Counted from the first letter of the stretch, positions 43,792 to 57,300 are shown. The stretch: DNA of 64,000 bases from Polysphondylium violaceum (GCA_000277445.1 AJWJ01000037.1:1-64000); one strand, 5' to 3'. Notes: a model not told the origin generated them from the letters alone. A program made the numbers and translations.

Positions 43792-46700
43792 ATGGCAGAT
43801 ATTGATTATAATCATAGTAGAACTAGTAGTAGTAGTAGTGCAAATTCAGAGCTACAAAAACGAAATAGCCAACATGTGGTAGATTATTCATCAGTGTCAA
43901 CCTCCTCCACCACAACAGATTTAGACAGCAACACAACAGATTTATCAATCTCTACAGATAGCTTTATAAATTCTGTTGTCATTAATAATAACAGTAGCAA
44001 CAATAGCAGTAGTAATAATATTTATTTAAATCAACAAACAACACCAATGAAAAAATTATTATTACCAATTGTAAACAATGGAACCAATACACCGGGTACT
44101 CCAGGCACACCAACTCACAAACCTTTTCCATTACACGAGGCAGCATATAAAGGAGAGTATGAAAGATTAGTATCATTGATTCTCTTTACACAAGGTAAAG
44201 TTGGTGGAACAAAGTCACCCCTTCACAGTCCATTGGGAACGCCAACTAAATCACCATTCAACAACAAAGATGGCAGCAGTGGTAACAACAGCAACAGAAC
44301 AAGTTTAGAATTCACAGGTATCAATAGTTTAGATGACAAGAATACAACACCACTTCATCATGCAGCCTTTATGGGACATAAGCAGTGTGTAAAGTTGTTG
44401 CTCACATCGGGGGCTTATCCAGATATTCCCGACATTGACGGCTGCACACCACTCCACAATGCAGCATTTAATGGATTTCGATCAGTGATACAGTTGTTGG
44501 TGGACGCAGGTGCAGATGTCAATAGCCGCGACATTGATTACAATACAGCACTTCACAAAACAACCTATGCCGGCTACCACAAGTGTGCCGAGCTGTTGAT
44601 TGACAACAAATGTGACATCGAGGCCAAAGACAGCTACGGTATCACACCACTCATCAAGGCAGCCTCCAATAAGCATTTCAAGTGTTTGTCGTTGTTGATC
44701 GATAAGGGTGCCAATGTAAATAGTAAAGATAATTCAAATTCAACGGCACTCCACCAAGCATCCTACAAGGGTAGTGACAGATGTGTAAATCTCCTCATTC
44801 AAAAGGGTGCAGATGTAAATTGTTTCGATAAGGAAGGTTATTCTCCCCTCCACAATGCTGTATTTAATGGATTTGAAGAGTGTTCAAGGATTTTATTGGA
44901 TAGAGGTGCCAATCCTGATCAAAGAGCTTTGGATGGTTGTTCTCCATTACATTATGCTTCATCAAATGGTTATGAAAATTGTCTTTCATTATTAATTAGA
45001 CGTGGTTGTAAATTAGATATAACGTATGTTATTATCATCATTATCATTATTTTTATTATTAACGACTATATATACTAATAATATATAATATCAACAACAA
45101 TATAGTGATGTTAAAAGAGGTAGAACAGCATTACATTATGCAGCAAATAAAAATCATTTTGGTTGTGTAGAATTATTATTAAAAGCATCGGCTGATCCAA
45201 ATATACAAGATTTTTCAGGAAAGACTGCTAAAAATTTAACAAAGAGTCCAGATATTATCACTTGTTTAACGACATTATCAAACAATAGTAATAACAATGG
45301 TTACAATCAAAATCATCATTTAGCTCCACCTGCATCTATCAATGAAAAGAAACACAAGAAATCAAAATCAAAAACAAAATCAATTACACCACCTCATTCA
45401 CCACTAAAACAACCAGTAAATAGTAATAATAACACTACTACAAATGTAATAACAACATCTACAACAACATCAAATAACAACAACAATCATTTAGATACAA
45501 GTTTAAATTCAAACAATACAACACCATCACCACCAATTGTAGATTCAGAGTCTAAATTAAAATGGGATATCTCTATTGAACATAATCTATCTCCAGCATC
45601 ATTATCAATTATTAAAGAAGAACAAGATGATGGAGATGATAGTGGTAGTCTATCACCAATCAACTCACATTCACCATCCAATGACAACAGTTCTCTCATG
45701 AGAACCCCATCATCAGAATCTTTATCAACTCCACCAAACACTGGAATCTCTACAACCACTACAACAACCACGACCACAACTACAACCACATCTTCAAACA
45801 GTAGTAATAACAATGGCAGTGGCAATGAAGATATCAATCAAACTGCCTCACCAGACATTACACCCAAGCTTGATAAATATGGATTCGTCAAAACAACCAA
45901 TGCATTAAATGATGAGGAAGGTCAAATAAAAACGAAAAAGATGGAGCAGTTTGAAAAGAAATGGGTAAAGATATTCAAACAGGGTAGATTTAAAACAGAC
46001 AAGATTAGAAAGATGTTGCCCAAGGGTATCTCTAGTTCACTCAGAGGCTGGTCCTGGAAGATTCTAGTCGACACGACCGACATTAAAAACAAGGCAAAGA
46101 TCTCTTATAAAGAACTCCTCGAACAACCTCTTCCACAGTCGGTCGAGGCACAGATCCAACGTGATCTCAACAGAACATTCCCCAAACACAGCTTCTTTAT
46201 AGAAAAGGGTGGTATGGGTCAAAAGATTCTCTGTAATATTTTAACGGCATTCTCTATCTACAACCCCGAGGTGGGCTACTGTCAAGGCATGGGTTTCATC
46301 ACCTGTCTCTTGCTCATCTACATGGCCGAGGAAGACGCCTTTTGGACACTGGTCCAGTTGACCGAACGTTATGGAATGTCTGAAATCTGGAAGCCAGAGT
46401 TTCCTTATCTCCAGACATGCTTTGGCATCCTCGACACCCTGCTCGAGAACCACTTTCCCCAACTCTTTGTGCATCTCCAGCGACAAAACGTGTTTCCACC
46501 ACTCTACTCGTCACAGTGGTTTATTTGCTTGTTGATTTACAATCTACCATTCTCTTATATTGTCAGAATATGGGACATGTTTCTCTATGATGGTCTGATT
46601 ATCATCTTTGCAGCGGTGCTCACCCTCTTTAAGATTTACGAAGAACAGTTGCTCAAGATGGAGTTTGAAGAGATTTTAAATCTATTCAAGTTTACCAATG

Positions 46701-46888
46701 GCGAACACAAAAACATAAAGGTCGATGTAAATACATTTATGAAAATGATTGTACACTTTAGAAGTAAAGTCAAACATACCATCAAAGAGGGTTTGATTAA
46801 AGATCCCAGTGAACATCATCACTCTCGTCAAGGAAGCTCAAGTAGCAGTAGTCACAATCATAGTAATAGTAGTAGTAGAATTCGCTAA
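43792..46888 (+). CDS. Ankyrin repeat and TBC domain RabGAP
   Basis: Two exons: 43792 to 45023 and 45106 to 46888; the frame from 45107 was checked codon by codon and is open. The product is 1004 residues. A Ser/Asn-rich head precedes one ankyrin-like unit (PFPLHEAAYKGEYERL), then about eight canonical repeats (TPLHHAAFMGHKQCVKLLL and similar), the last in exon 2. A low-complexity Ser/Thr/Asn linker of about 200 residues leads to the TBC domain: LRGWSWKILVD, the Arg finger in IQRDLNRTFPKH and the Gln finger in VGYCQGMGFITCLL, then RIWDMFLYDG. Both catalytic fingers are present, so GAP activity towards a Rab is expected. The tail is His/Ser-rich. Ankyrin repeats probably direct it to a partner or membrane. 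Confidence 0.92.
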
Positions 46889-47270
46889 TCCATTTACAAT
46901 AATAATAATAGTAATAATATTAATAATAATAATAGTAGTAATAATAATTTGTCATAGTAATACTTTTTTTCATATATCTATAATAAAGGTTTAGAATATT
47001 ATAAATATCATAATAATATCATTTTATTTATTTATTTATTTATTTGTTCTATCTTTGGTACTCTGAAACCTCTCTTTGTCAACTAAATGATTTAAAAATC
47101 GGTTACCAAGGGTCCATAAATATAGCTCAAGTTTCTCTAAACTCTGTCTGTCTGTGTATTTTAAAATCAAACAACACTAAAGAATGGTCATGAACTTTAA
47201 ATGGTTTCAATGCGTGTCACATGAGAAACAACTTATTTTACTATATATTTTCTTTATTATTATTTCTATA
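46889..47270. other. Convergent intergenic region
   Basis: 3' ends of the TBC gene and the small secreted-protein gene. It contains TAA/AAT and TTTA microsatellites (about 46895 to 46950 and 47028 to 47044) and no ORF of interest. Confidence 0.5.
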
Positions 47271-47540
47271 TTAACAAGAGACAGAATGATAAGGAAGTAA
47301 AGAGAAAATAAACTTTGGAGCTAATCTTTGTACCAATTTTGACATTAAACCAATTCCAATGGTACATGCTATAGTTGTGGTAGCTAATCCTGTAGTATTG
47401 TTATCATAGGCTATTATCGTAATAAAACATGGTTAACAACAAATTCTGTGATCATAGTGATACATCGCTATCTATGTCATACCATATGAAACACTAATCA
47501 AAGCAAATATTAAAACAATGATAAATAGAGATTGATTCAT
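47271..47540 (-). CDS. Small secreted or membrane protein, 65 residues
   Basis: Two minus-strand exons too short for ordinary ORF lists: 47540 to 47483 and 47410 to 47271, with a 72-base intron (GTATGA...ATAG). The product starts MNQSLFIIVLIFALISVSYA, a good signal peptide with the intron at the usual post-signal position. A short, mildly hydrophobic body follows (LATTTIACTIGIGLMSKLV), ending LLPYHSVSC. The same signal-peptide/intron arrangement occurs in the beta-helix gene here, which supports the model. The function is unknown; small single-helix secreted or membrane peptides are common in dictyostelids. Confidence 0.65.
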
Positions 47541-47550
47541 TTCGATATTG

Positions 47551-47587
<37 letters not shown>

Positions 47588-47883
47588 TATAGTTTAGTAA
47601 CTATGTTTTGTATCGTTTAATTAATAAATAAATTAGATATAGGTGTGTTGATGTGCGAGATATTATCAATTATGATAAAAAATTAAATTGAAAAACACTC
47701 ACACGAACAATTTATGTGGGGGGATGAAAAGAGGAAAAATATAAAAAAAAATTTGATGATCATTTGACATTATTTCTCTTTTTTTTCTCATATCAGAATT
47801 CAGATATTTTACAATCTGTACAGATAGACAATTTACGCAAATTACCTATTTGTCATCTGAATAGATATAGATAAGCAACAAAG
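47541..47883. promoter_or_regulatory. Divergent promoter region, small protein / FZL GTPase
   Basis: Contains a (TA)n(TG)n dinucleotide tract at about 47550 to 47588, and CAGATATTTT, ACAGATAGA and GATATAGATA units in the 75 bases before the GTPase ATG. Confidence 0.5.
47550..47588. repeat. (TA)n(TG)n microsatellite
   Basis: Alternating pyrimidine-purine tract of about 39 bases, TA units followed by TG units, 10 bases upstream of the small secreted-protein start codon. Such tracts can adopt Z-DNA and vary in length between strains. Confidence 0.8.
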
Positions 47884-50099
47884 ATGTATTCATCATTACA
47901 TCGTATTAGCCAATCACATCAATTAGTTACTCTTTCACAAAATTATATTTTACCATCTATAATTCCACTATTAAGAAAACAACAATATACATCATGTTCA
48001 ATTAGAAAACAATCAAATTATAAACAAGAGAGTTTGTCATCCTATTTATTTAAATCTGATGATCAATCAAGTATTAAAAATAACGACAAGTACTTGTTTT
48101 ACTCGACAACAGCAGCTGCCAATTCAGGTTCACATCCCAATAGTTTTATTAATCAATCAATAAATGTAAGTAAAACAATATACACTATCATTGGTATATT
48201 GTGTCCAAGTATACTAATTGACAATCATAGGATCAACAACAAAAACAACAAACTTTAAAAAAGATTATGACCAGTGAACAACAAGAATTGGTTAAAAAGA
48301 ATAATAGTTTAATGAATGTAATAGTTAAAGATTTGACAGATTTTGAAAGCTCAGAGAGTGAAAAACTACCAGAATCAATCATGTCCTCATTGAAAACACT
48401 AAAGGAGGTGTCGGAACAATTAAAAGATAGTTTGTTTCTCTTGGTGGTCGTCGGAGAGTTTAACAGTGGAAAGAGTTCATTTTTAAACGCATTGCTGGGC
48501 AACACTTACCTCAAGGAAGGCATCACACCAACCACGAGTAAAATCAATATCATCAAGTTTGGCGAACAGGTACAACAAAAATCACAGAGATCCTCGGTAG
48601 AGGGCCAAGAAGACTATGAGATGATTCAATTGCCCGTCAATTGGCTCAAGGACATTAGTTTGGTCGATACCCCAGGCACCAACGCCGTCATCAAGGGACA
48701 CCAAGAGATCACCGAACACTTTATTCCAAAGAGTGATCTGATCCTCTTTGTCACATCGGTCGACCGTGCCTTTAGTGAGAGTGAAAAGACCTTCCTCACT
48801 CAAATCCGTCAGTGGGGAAAAAAGATTATCGTTGTGTTGTCCAAGGCAGACTTGGTCGAGCATAACCCAATGAAGGTGAATCCACGCGAAGAGTTGGATC
48901 AAGTGATCCACTTTATTCAAGACAATTTCAACAGCCAATTGGGACTGACTCCATCCATTTTCCCCGTCAGTGCCAAACAAGCTTTAAAGGCTAAGTTGTC
49001 AATCGGCCAACAATCTCAACAACAGACCGAGTTGCTCAACAACAGCGATTGGAAGAACAGCAAGTTTTCCGACTTGGAGCAATATATTCTCCACACTCTT
49101 GACAGTTCACAAAGACTAAAACTCAAGCTCTTGAATCCCATCGGTGTCGCCCAAAATATATTGAACCAGTTCTCCAAAGAGATGCACTCGCGATCCAAAG
49201 TATTGTCGATCGATGTCCAAACTGTCAAATATGTAAACGAGCAATTGGACCAATTCCAAGTGGAGATGAAAAAGGATTTTGACTACCACTTGAATCGTAT
49301 TGAAAATATCTTGTTAAAGATGGAAACCAGAGCAAATCTATTTATCGACGATCAAATCAAATTGACCAACGTGTTTAAATTGTTGACAAGCAATGAAATT
49401 AAACTTAAATTTGAAAAAGAGGTCATTGGATCCACCACCCATGAAATTGAGGTCCAAATCAGCAGTCTCATTGACTGGATCGTCGAAAAGAACATTAAGC
49501 AATGGTCGACCATCATGGACTATATCAACCAAAGATCATCATCTAGACTTGAAAAGGTTATTGGAAAAGTAAACAAATCAGCTGGCAGTGGTGACTTTTT
49601 GTACACTAGACAAAACATGTTGAATGGCATCGGAACAAACACAACAGAGGCCCTCTTGAAATACGATAAAGAAAAAGAATCTATAAAGATAATTTCTGAG
49701 ATCAAGACTGCAGTGTTTCAAACCGCAGCCATTGAAGTCGGTGTCGTTGGTAGCATGGCAACTCTTTTAACCACATCCCTCTTGGATTTAACCGGTATAT
49801 TGGGTATGGGTGCCTTGGCATTTGGCGGCTTGGCCGTGATCCCCATCAAGAAATCTCAACTCAAAAAATCAATTCACCTCAAAGTTTCTGACCTTAGATC
49901 GCAATTAAACACCATTATTCAAACTGAAATTGAAAACGAGTTGGAAATGGGCATCCAAAAAATACGTGACGGCATTAGTCCTTATAGCTCATACATCCAA
50001 TTTGAAGAAAAGAAATTACAAAAATATGAATCCAAAATCAATGATTTCAATCAACAATTGTCAGATTTAAAAGATGAATGTGAAAATTTAAATAAATAA
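47884..50099 (+). CDS. Mitochondrial dynamin-like GTPase, FZL/BDLP type
   Basis: Two exons: 47884 to 48165 and 48231 to 50099, giving 716 residues. The first exon encodes a Ser/Gln/Arg-rich, acid-poor presequence that looks mitochondrial. The dynamin-superfamily G domain has G1 VVVGEFNSGKSSFLNALLG, the G2 Thr in EGITPTTSKI, G3 SLVDTPGTNA and G4 VVLSKADLV. The segment SESEKTFLTQIRQWGKKI is close to chloroplast FZL and bacterial dynamin-like proteins rather than to mitofusin. Long helical stalk segments follow. A hydrophobic patch near residues 590 to 640 (AIEVGVVGSMATLLTTSLL, GILGMGALAFGG) is probably the membrane paddle. A coiled-coil ends the protein. The inferred role is remodelling or fusion of an inner mitochondrial membrane. 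Confidence 0.86.
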
Positions 50100-50185
50100 A
50101 TAAATATATTAGTCGTATAGTAGTATCATAGTAAACAACATTATTAAGATGATTATAATTAAGGGTATCTCTTTATTTTATTTTA

Positions 50186-51222
50186 TTACATGAAATCGTC
50201 TTCATCAAAATCGTCATAAGTTTTAATTTCATCATCCATACGACCGAGTGATCTCTTTGGTGCAACAGCAGCTTTGGCTGGTTTTTTGCCCTTACCAGTA
50301 TTCTTTTCGTTCTTAATCTTTTCATTCAACATAACATTGAGAGCTTTGGAAATTTCACCAAGATCTTTTGATGATGTATCTGGTAATGTTTTCTTTAAAA
50401 TTTGTTTAAAGAATTCTAAATAGTGAATTGAGGTCTATATTATAGGTTGTAATAATATTAGTAAATCGTTGTGCTATTAAATATCAATTGATTGATTGAT
50501 TGATTGATAAATTACATCATATTTCTTTATGTAATCAGAAAGCATATCGGCATATTGAATAAATTCTTTTTCAGTTGATGGTTTGAAAGAGTCGATTGGT
50601 GAGGCACCAGTGTTGGTGGAGACAGCGAGACCTGAAAAGAGAGTTTTACTGTTTTCCAAATCAGAGGCTTCTTGTAATTCCTTCTTTCTCTTTTCATCCA
50701 TATATATATCAAATTCAGAGGTTGGTTTATTCTTTGACTCTCTTTCTTCCTTTTCTTTGAGTTCCAAGGCTTTTTGTAAGGCTTGTTTTTTAGTTAAAGC
50801 TGGTTTTGGTTTTTCAACGACTGGTTTAGGTGTATCGTTGGCTTCTTCTTCCTCAGACTCTGCATCCCATTCATCTACATCAGCACCCTCTCTGTTTTCG
50901 TCAGCCCATTTGCTGGACTCAAAATCTTCATCATCTGTTATTGTTGTTGAATAATAGGGAATTAATATCTCTATCTTTCTTTCTTTCTTTCTTTGAAAAA
51001 ACCTGTATATCTTGTGCATGCCTATACTATATTTAGAATATCACAGATATATCTACTTTGTGCAGATATAGAGTGTTCAGACATACATAGACAGAGATCT
51101 ACACACACATACACACAAAGACACAAAGTGATGTCATGATCACCAATCAAACAATTGTGATATGACTAGTGATTGACATACATAGTCTAATAATATTACT
51201 ATTACATACCCCAATTGCTCAT
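50186..51222 (-). CDS. eif3J: Eukaryotic translation initiation factor 3 subunit J
   Basis: Three minus-strand exons: 51222 to 51210, 50934 to 50516 and 50434 to 50186, giving 226 residues. The 13-base first exon encodes MSNW plus one base, and splicing yields MSNWDDEDFESSKWADE, the acidic Trp-containing start typical of eIF3j. The middle is Lys/Glu-rich (PALTKKQALQKALELKEKEE). The last exon restores the conserved TSIHYLEFFKQILK segment and the C-terminus GRMDDEIKTYDDFDEDDFM. eIF3j binds the 40S decoding centre and helps eIF3 and initiation factors join. Intron 1 is 275 bases long with a CTTT repeat and CAGATATA units; intron 2 holds an ATTG repeat. Confidence 0.93.
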
Positions 51223-54200
51223 GATTGTTAGTCTTTTTATAGAGTTCTCGCAAAATAACAAAGATCACAAATATGATGGAGAAATGAAGAAAAAAAAAAA
51301 AAAATACGTATGCCAACTGAAAAAAATTCAAAAAAAAATTGAAAAAAATTAAAAAAGGTTATTTTGTTGTTGATGCATCAATGTAGATACATAAATGGGC
51401 ACGCAGTGTGAATGTGGTCCTATTTTAGATTTGATAATCAATCTAAATAATGAGATTTAGAATTGGTGTGCGTGGGCTGTTTAAAATAGTATTTATTTTG
51501 AGAAGAAGGGATACTTTACTACTACAATTAATTATAAATATTGATTAATAATCAATTTCTTTTTCTATTTTTTTTCAATCAATATATTCATTTCACAATA
51601 AAGTTAGATTGACTTAGATATAGTAACAGTATTAACAGTAATAGTAATATAAACAGCCCACACCCCACACCCTGTATATAATAATAAAAAAAGAAGATTT
51701 AAAACAACAAACACCCATTTTTAAATTAGGCCTCAATCTATAGTTTGAATAGTACATATATAGCAGCAAAAAGATAGAAATATTTTATTTTGTAATAATA
51801 CTTTTGTAAGTAAAAAGAAAGAAAAATACCTCTCTAAAAGTCTACAATGATTGATTTGTTTTTTTTTTTTTCAAACTTTGTTACTTGATTGTTATTTATC
51901 TATTTTTAACATCACCAAATATACACATATTGCAAATAATTTATATTGGATGGCAATAGCAATAAAAAGAGAAAGAGATCAACTTCAAAGTTGTTTTTTT
52001 TTTTATTTTTTATATTTTATATATCGAATATATATAGAAAATATTACTATTGTTGGTTGATTTTTATCAACCCTTATTTATATAAAATATTGTCATTTCA
52101 GTCATTCAATCAGATGTATTTCATTACCAATAATCATCATATTCATCATTATGATGCATTTTTGTAATGAGTATATACACTTGATTGTTTTGAGATGGTG
52201 CAATATAGATATATATCAATCTAATTTGTGGTAAATGTGTGTTTTGTGTGTGGGGGTGGGTTCAGTTTTTTTTAATTAATTGCTGTTAATATAAAAATGG
52301 TTGTGTATGTATTCATAATCTAGATAAAAGTCAAAAGAGTATAAACTCGGTTCCCTTACACCTTTACACTAATCATTTTTTGTAACCATCCAATGAACCA
52401 TATTCAATACAATTTCCAAAATAATCCAATTTCTATTTAAAGATATCAAGTTTCATTGGTGAAATTTGTGTGTGTAAAAGGTGGATAGTGCATATCATTT
52501 GTGTTTGTGATTCATGTGGTGTGTGTTGTGTATAAATGTGTTTGTGTGTGTGGTGGTGGGATTTGATTATATTTGGGAAGGTGGGGGAGAAAAAAGATTA
52601 ATATGACAAAATTTTGGATGTGTGTATTTAGAAATGGAAAAAAAAAAAAAAATGAAAAGAAAGGAAAAGATAAAATTAAATCTTTGAACAGGTCGTTTTT
52701 TGTGTAAATATATATATTGTTGTTTGTTCAATTAATTACCATTTTCATTTATGTATATATATGTATATATCAAAAAGTATTTGTGTGTGTATTTGGTGTG
52801 TGAGTGTGTGTCTCTCATTTCAAGAGATAAAATCAATGGTAAATACCCCAAATTCGATGATGATGTTGATTAACATCATCTTTATGAGATAAAAAATTCG
52901 ATTTAATAATAATAGTACAACCTATTATTATATTATTATTATTATCATTCTTTACCCACACCTTTTCTCACCACCAATTTTTTTTACTCTTCCCAATAAA
53001 GGTCTTTGTCATCAGTTTTTTCCTATTAATAATTTTAACCCACCATAAAAAAAAAAAAAAAACAAAAAGTAATAATTGTGTTGTTGTTTTTGTTGTATTA
53101 CTTGTTGGCTGTTTTAGTTTGAATTGATATAGTAGTAGTAAAAGTAGTACAAGTCATATACTTTGTGGTAAAGATAGATTATACATATCTGTTGTTGTTT
53201 TTTTTTTTGCATTTCTTTAAAAAGTATCAAAAGATTGTATGTTTGTTTTTAAAAACACACCTCCATATTTATAGGAATAATAATCCTATCCTTCCCTTCC
53301 CTTCTCTCCCATCATCCATATCTATATCTCTAAATTCTTTTGCTCAAGATTAACTATTTTTTATTTTTATTTTTATTTTGTTTTTTCATTTTTTTAAAAC
53401 CTCTGGAAATTTAATTTTTAAAATTAGATTGGAGTACGCGTTAATTTTAAATTGGCACCCTTTGGTGTGTGATTGTGTGTGTGTGCTATTTTTATCTTTA
53501 CTCTATCACCAATTAGTAGGGCAGCGGGGGTGGTGGGTGATAGTGCACCTACCTTTGTGTGAGTACACCATTCGTGGTATTACCAAAAACTATTCCTCCT
53601 TTTTTTTCATAATAATCAATCATCATCCATTTTAGCAAGTGTATCAGTAGGAGTAGTAAGATTGGAAGAGAAGAAGCAGCAGCATCACACAATCATCAGT
53701 ATGGCAGCAGAAGCAATACACTCACTCACTCTCTAAATCTCTGTGATAGTTTTATTTTTGGGAGTTGTTTTGTAATATTCTCTCTTTTTCAATCATAGAA
53801 CACCAAAAAAAACTCTAAATATTAGATTTAATCAAAAAAAAAAAGCTCTCAGATAAAATCACATTTTTTCCCACCCACCACCCATCTGCCCCCCAATTCA
53901 CACCATCAATAATATATATTAATAGGTGGTGGGGTGGTGGTAGTAGTAAAAGTAGGAGAAGTGTGGTGGTAATTGTGTTTGTGAGTGAGTCTGTGTGGGT
54001 GTGGTGTGTGTGTGTGCTATTGTGTTTGGTGTGAGAGGGTTAATATTAATTTATAGAGAAAAAAATTAGTGTGTTGTTTTTTTTTTTTTCTGTGTTGCAT
54101 AGGTTTACCTTTTTTTTTTTTATTATTATTTGATTTGATTTGTATTTCTATTTATTTTTGTCACAATTGTATTTTTACATGTAAGACTATATCTGCAATT

Positions 54201-54336
54201 TATCTATCACTCTATACTATTGTCAAACATATATTTTATTTTGTTGTTGTAAAAACACACAACATTTATTAATCATATTATTTATTACTACTACTCCTAT
54301 ATACATACAGGTATTTTACATCCATTAAACTTAACA
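51223..54336. other. 3.1 kb gene-free interval upstream of the NDR kinase
   Basis: No supported ORF in either strand. The DNA is simple-sequence-rich, with GT/TG-rich patches (for example 52220 to 52260, 52460 to 52560, 53930 to 54030), long T tracts and CA-rich stretches. It probably contains the kinase promoter and a long leader. A TACAG acceptor-like site at 54306 to 54310, close to the ATG, suggests a 5'-UTR intron. A 16-base string at 52189 to 52204 also occurs at 6901 to 6916. Confidence 0.5.
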
Positions 54337-57300
54337 ATGGATAAAAATTCTACAAGTTTATTGGTTGAGTCATCCATTCAACCTTTAATTTTTAATATGG
54401 AAGATTTAAATGAAAATCAACCAATCGATAAAAATAATGTTAATACCAACAACAACAACAACAACAATATTATTGACAGTGATAGTAATAACCAACATGT
54501 TGATATCGATAACACAGATGATGATTTAATTAAAGAAAGTCTTTGTATTATGATAAATGGTGAAGTCGATAATAGTATTTGTAATAATAATAATAATTTA
54601 AATATTGATAATAATGGTGGTGGTAATAATTTAACTACTACCCCAACAACAAAAATTACATTTGATGAAAGTTCAATTCAAAGAAGTCAATCAGCTCATT
54701 CTTTAATCAAACAACAACAGCAACAACAATCAAAAAATCCTACTAGTTGGATTGGATCTTTGTTGAGCAAGAAAAAAAAGAAAAACAAGAAATCAACAGA
54801 CATGATTTTAGATTCAGCAGAGGTGGTCGTAGGAGAAAACGTGCCATCCTCTTCGGAAAGAATAGACTCTCATATATATAGCATCAATAACACACCGACT
54901 ACATCACCCATTATCACAGCACCACCAATGATTTCAATTCATCATATAAATAGCAGCAACAGCAACAGTAGTGACTCTACTCCCCAACCCACCACACCAC
55001 CGAGCAATCCACCATCAAAGAAAAAGATTATCTATCAGTTTTTAGCATACTTTTCCAAACATCAACAAGAACAACAGACAGCCGATGCAATCAATAGTAG
55101 CAATCAATCGAGAAACAACATAAGACGAAATAATAAACTCAATGCACTTAGATTTAGTTTGAGACGAAGAAGCGACATGATTGTACATAGCAACTCGTCC
55201 TACTCTGTCGACGAGGCTGCCCACATGGACGAGATGTCTCCCAACGGTGGTATGAGCAATGGCAGTGACGGTGGCTTATTGGGCAGTGAATTAAATTCTT
55301 CGGGATTACCAAACAGCATCAGTTGTGATCAACTAAACATCAAATATATAAGTACAAAGCATCAGAGAAGTTTTCTCAAAGAGATTACAAAAAAGAAAAT
55401 GTTAAAACACAAAGACGACTCAAATTGCCAAAACACTAGTACCACCAACACTAGTAGTAATCCTACCCCGATAACAGAGTCCCGTAACAATAGCTCAAAT
55501 GAACTACTACCCATCCCATGTATCGATAAAAATGGTGATCAAATTTCCGAACACATGTTATTTGAACACAATTTAAATAACAGCAACAACAAGAACCCGA
55601 ACAAAACATCATCACCTATCCCCATTCATCCATTTCAAAACAACACCTATTTAAACAACACCCCATCAACACCGACAGTCGACAATATTTTTATTCAAAA
55701 ATATCCACAACAAATATCATCATCATTAGCAACCACAACACCAAACAAGAAACCAATTTGGTCACCATCCAAAGGAAAGAATCACCTATTCCCCCGAGCA
55801 TCGGCACCATGTCCAATGGACCCAATAAATCCTGTTTTAACACCCTCCCTTTCAAATCCCAGTCTCCCACCCAAAATCGGCACTCATCATTGGTGGGGCG
55901 CCCCCTCCAAGAGTGTCCCAGAGAATTTGAATCCCAAACTATCAATCTCTGCCGGTGCCTGTCACACTAGATCCGACTCAACACCCGATAATCGTACTGT
56001 GAGTACACCCTGTGTAAAACATTATGATAGAGGCCAGTCTGATGAACAAATCATCACTGGTAGAACAAGATCACACTCCAATTGCGAAGGAATTCCCATT
56101 CAAAGAGCACCTTCTGTAAACAAATGGGTCACTGCTGCACCCTCCTCTCCTCCCCCATTTATGAACTCTAACAGCACCGAAGTATCACCAGATTGTCTGT
56201 CACCTGTAACATCAATGATTAGAATTTATTATGTACCAATAGAAGATATTTCAGATATAGACATCATTCAGTATCAATTTCCCAAAATTTCTGCTGATGA
56301 TAATCTATCAAATTCAACAAATGCAACCACCACAACTACCACCACAACTACTACAACAAATAACAATTCAATTAGTATTGGTAAAAAACCATCCATTTCC
56401 TCAACCATTTCAGCAAAAAATATACCAAACACTCAAAGTTGGGCACATTTTTGGACTCAAGTTATAACAAACACAACAACAGTAAAGGAAATGATTGATA
56501 TCATTGCAAACAAAGTAGATAAATCACCAGATTACCTCAAATTGTGTTGTTCTGTGAATCCCTACGATTGTTTAGATGATCATGTCGTATTAAATCAAGT
56601 TAGATGTAAAAAGTTTTATATGTTGGAGGTATCCGAAGAAGTAGTCATTCATGCTGATGTAAAGAACCCACCCCTCTTTCTCTTTCCATCCAATGCCAAC
56701 ACTAGTATGGCAAGTTTGGGTTCCATTGGTTTGAATTATATAAACTTGAATCAATCCAGTGGCAATTTGATGATTAGCAGCAGTTGGTCGCCCAACAATT
56801 GTAAATTCTTTCCTGGATCACCACCCACTTCACCATCTAGATTTAAAAAGGTCAATATCACCAGTGAGAGTGTCAGTGTAGAAACCGATTACATTGGCTC
56901 CCCCAACGAAGACTTTTTCTTAGAGTCTCAACCCATGTCTTGCAGTCTCTCTATCAACACATTGAACCAAAGCGGTAGCAGTAGCCTACTTAGTCCCCGA
57001 TCACTCAAGTCACCCAACACATCAAACGACAACTTTGAACACAAAATATCTACTCAACTCAAAGAGAAAATCAAGATTCTTGACAACTACTTTCACCATT
57101 ACTACAGAGAGTTGGAAAACTATTTGGCTCAAAGAAAAAAGAGAATGGACACACTCCATCAAGTCCTTACAGAGTCTGGCATCAAAGAGAATAGCATCGC
57201 TTGGCAAAGATGTTGGAGAGAGCATCTTCAAAAAGAAACTGGGTATCTCAGATCCAAGAGATCAAAGATTGGTCCCTCAGATTTCCAAAAACTTACTGCC

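Noticed and set aside
45698-46888. TBC domain as a separate gene from the ankyrin gene
   Set aside because: The frame is open from the splice acceptor at 45106 through to the TBC domain, so one gene encodes both.
51851-54272. T-rich ORFs of 60 to 85 codons upstream of the kinase
   Set aside because: Composition follows poly-T and GT repeats; no consistent gene model emerges.
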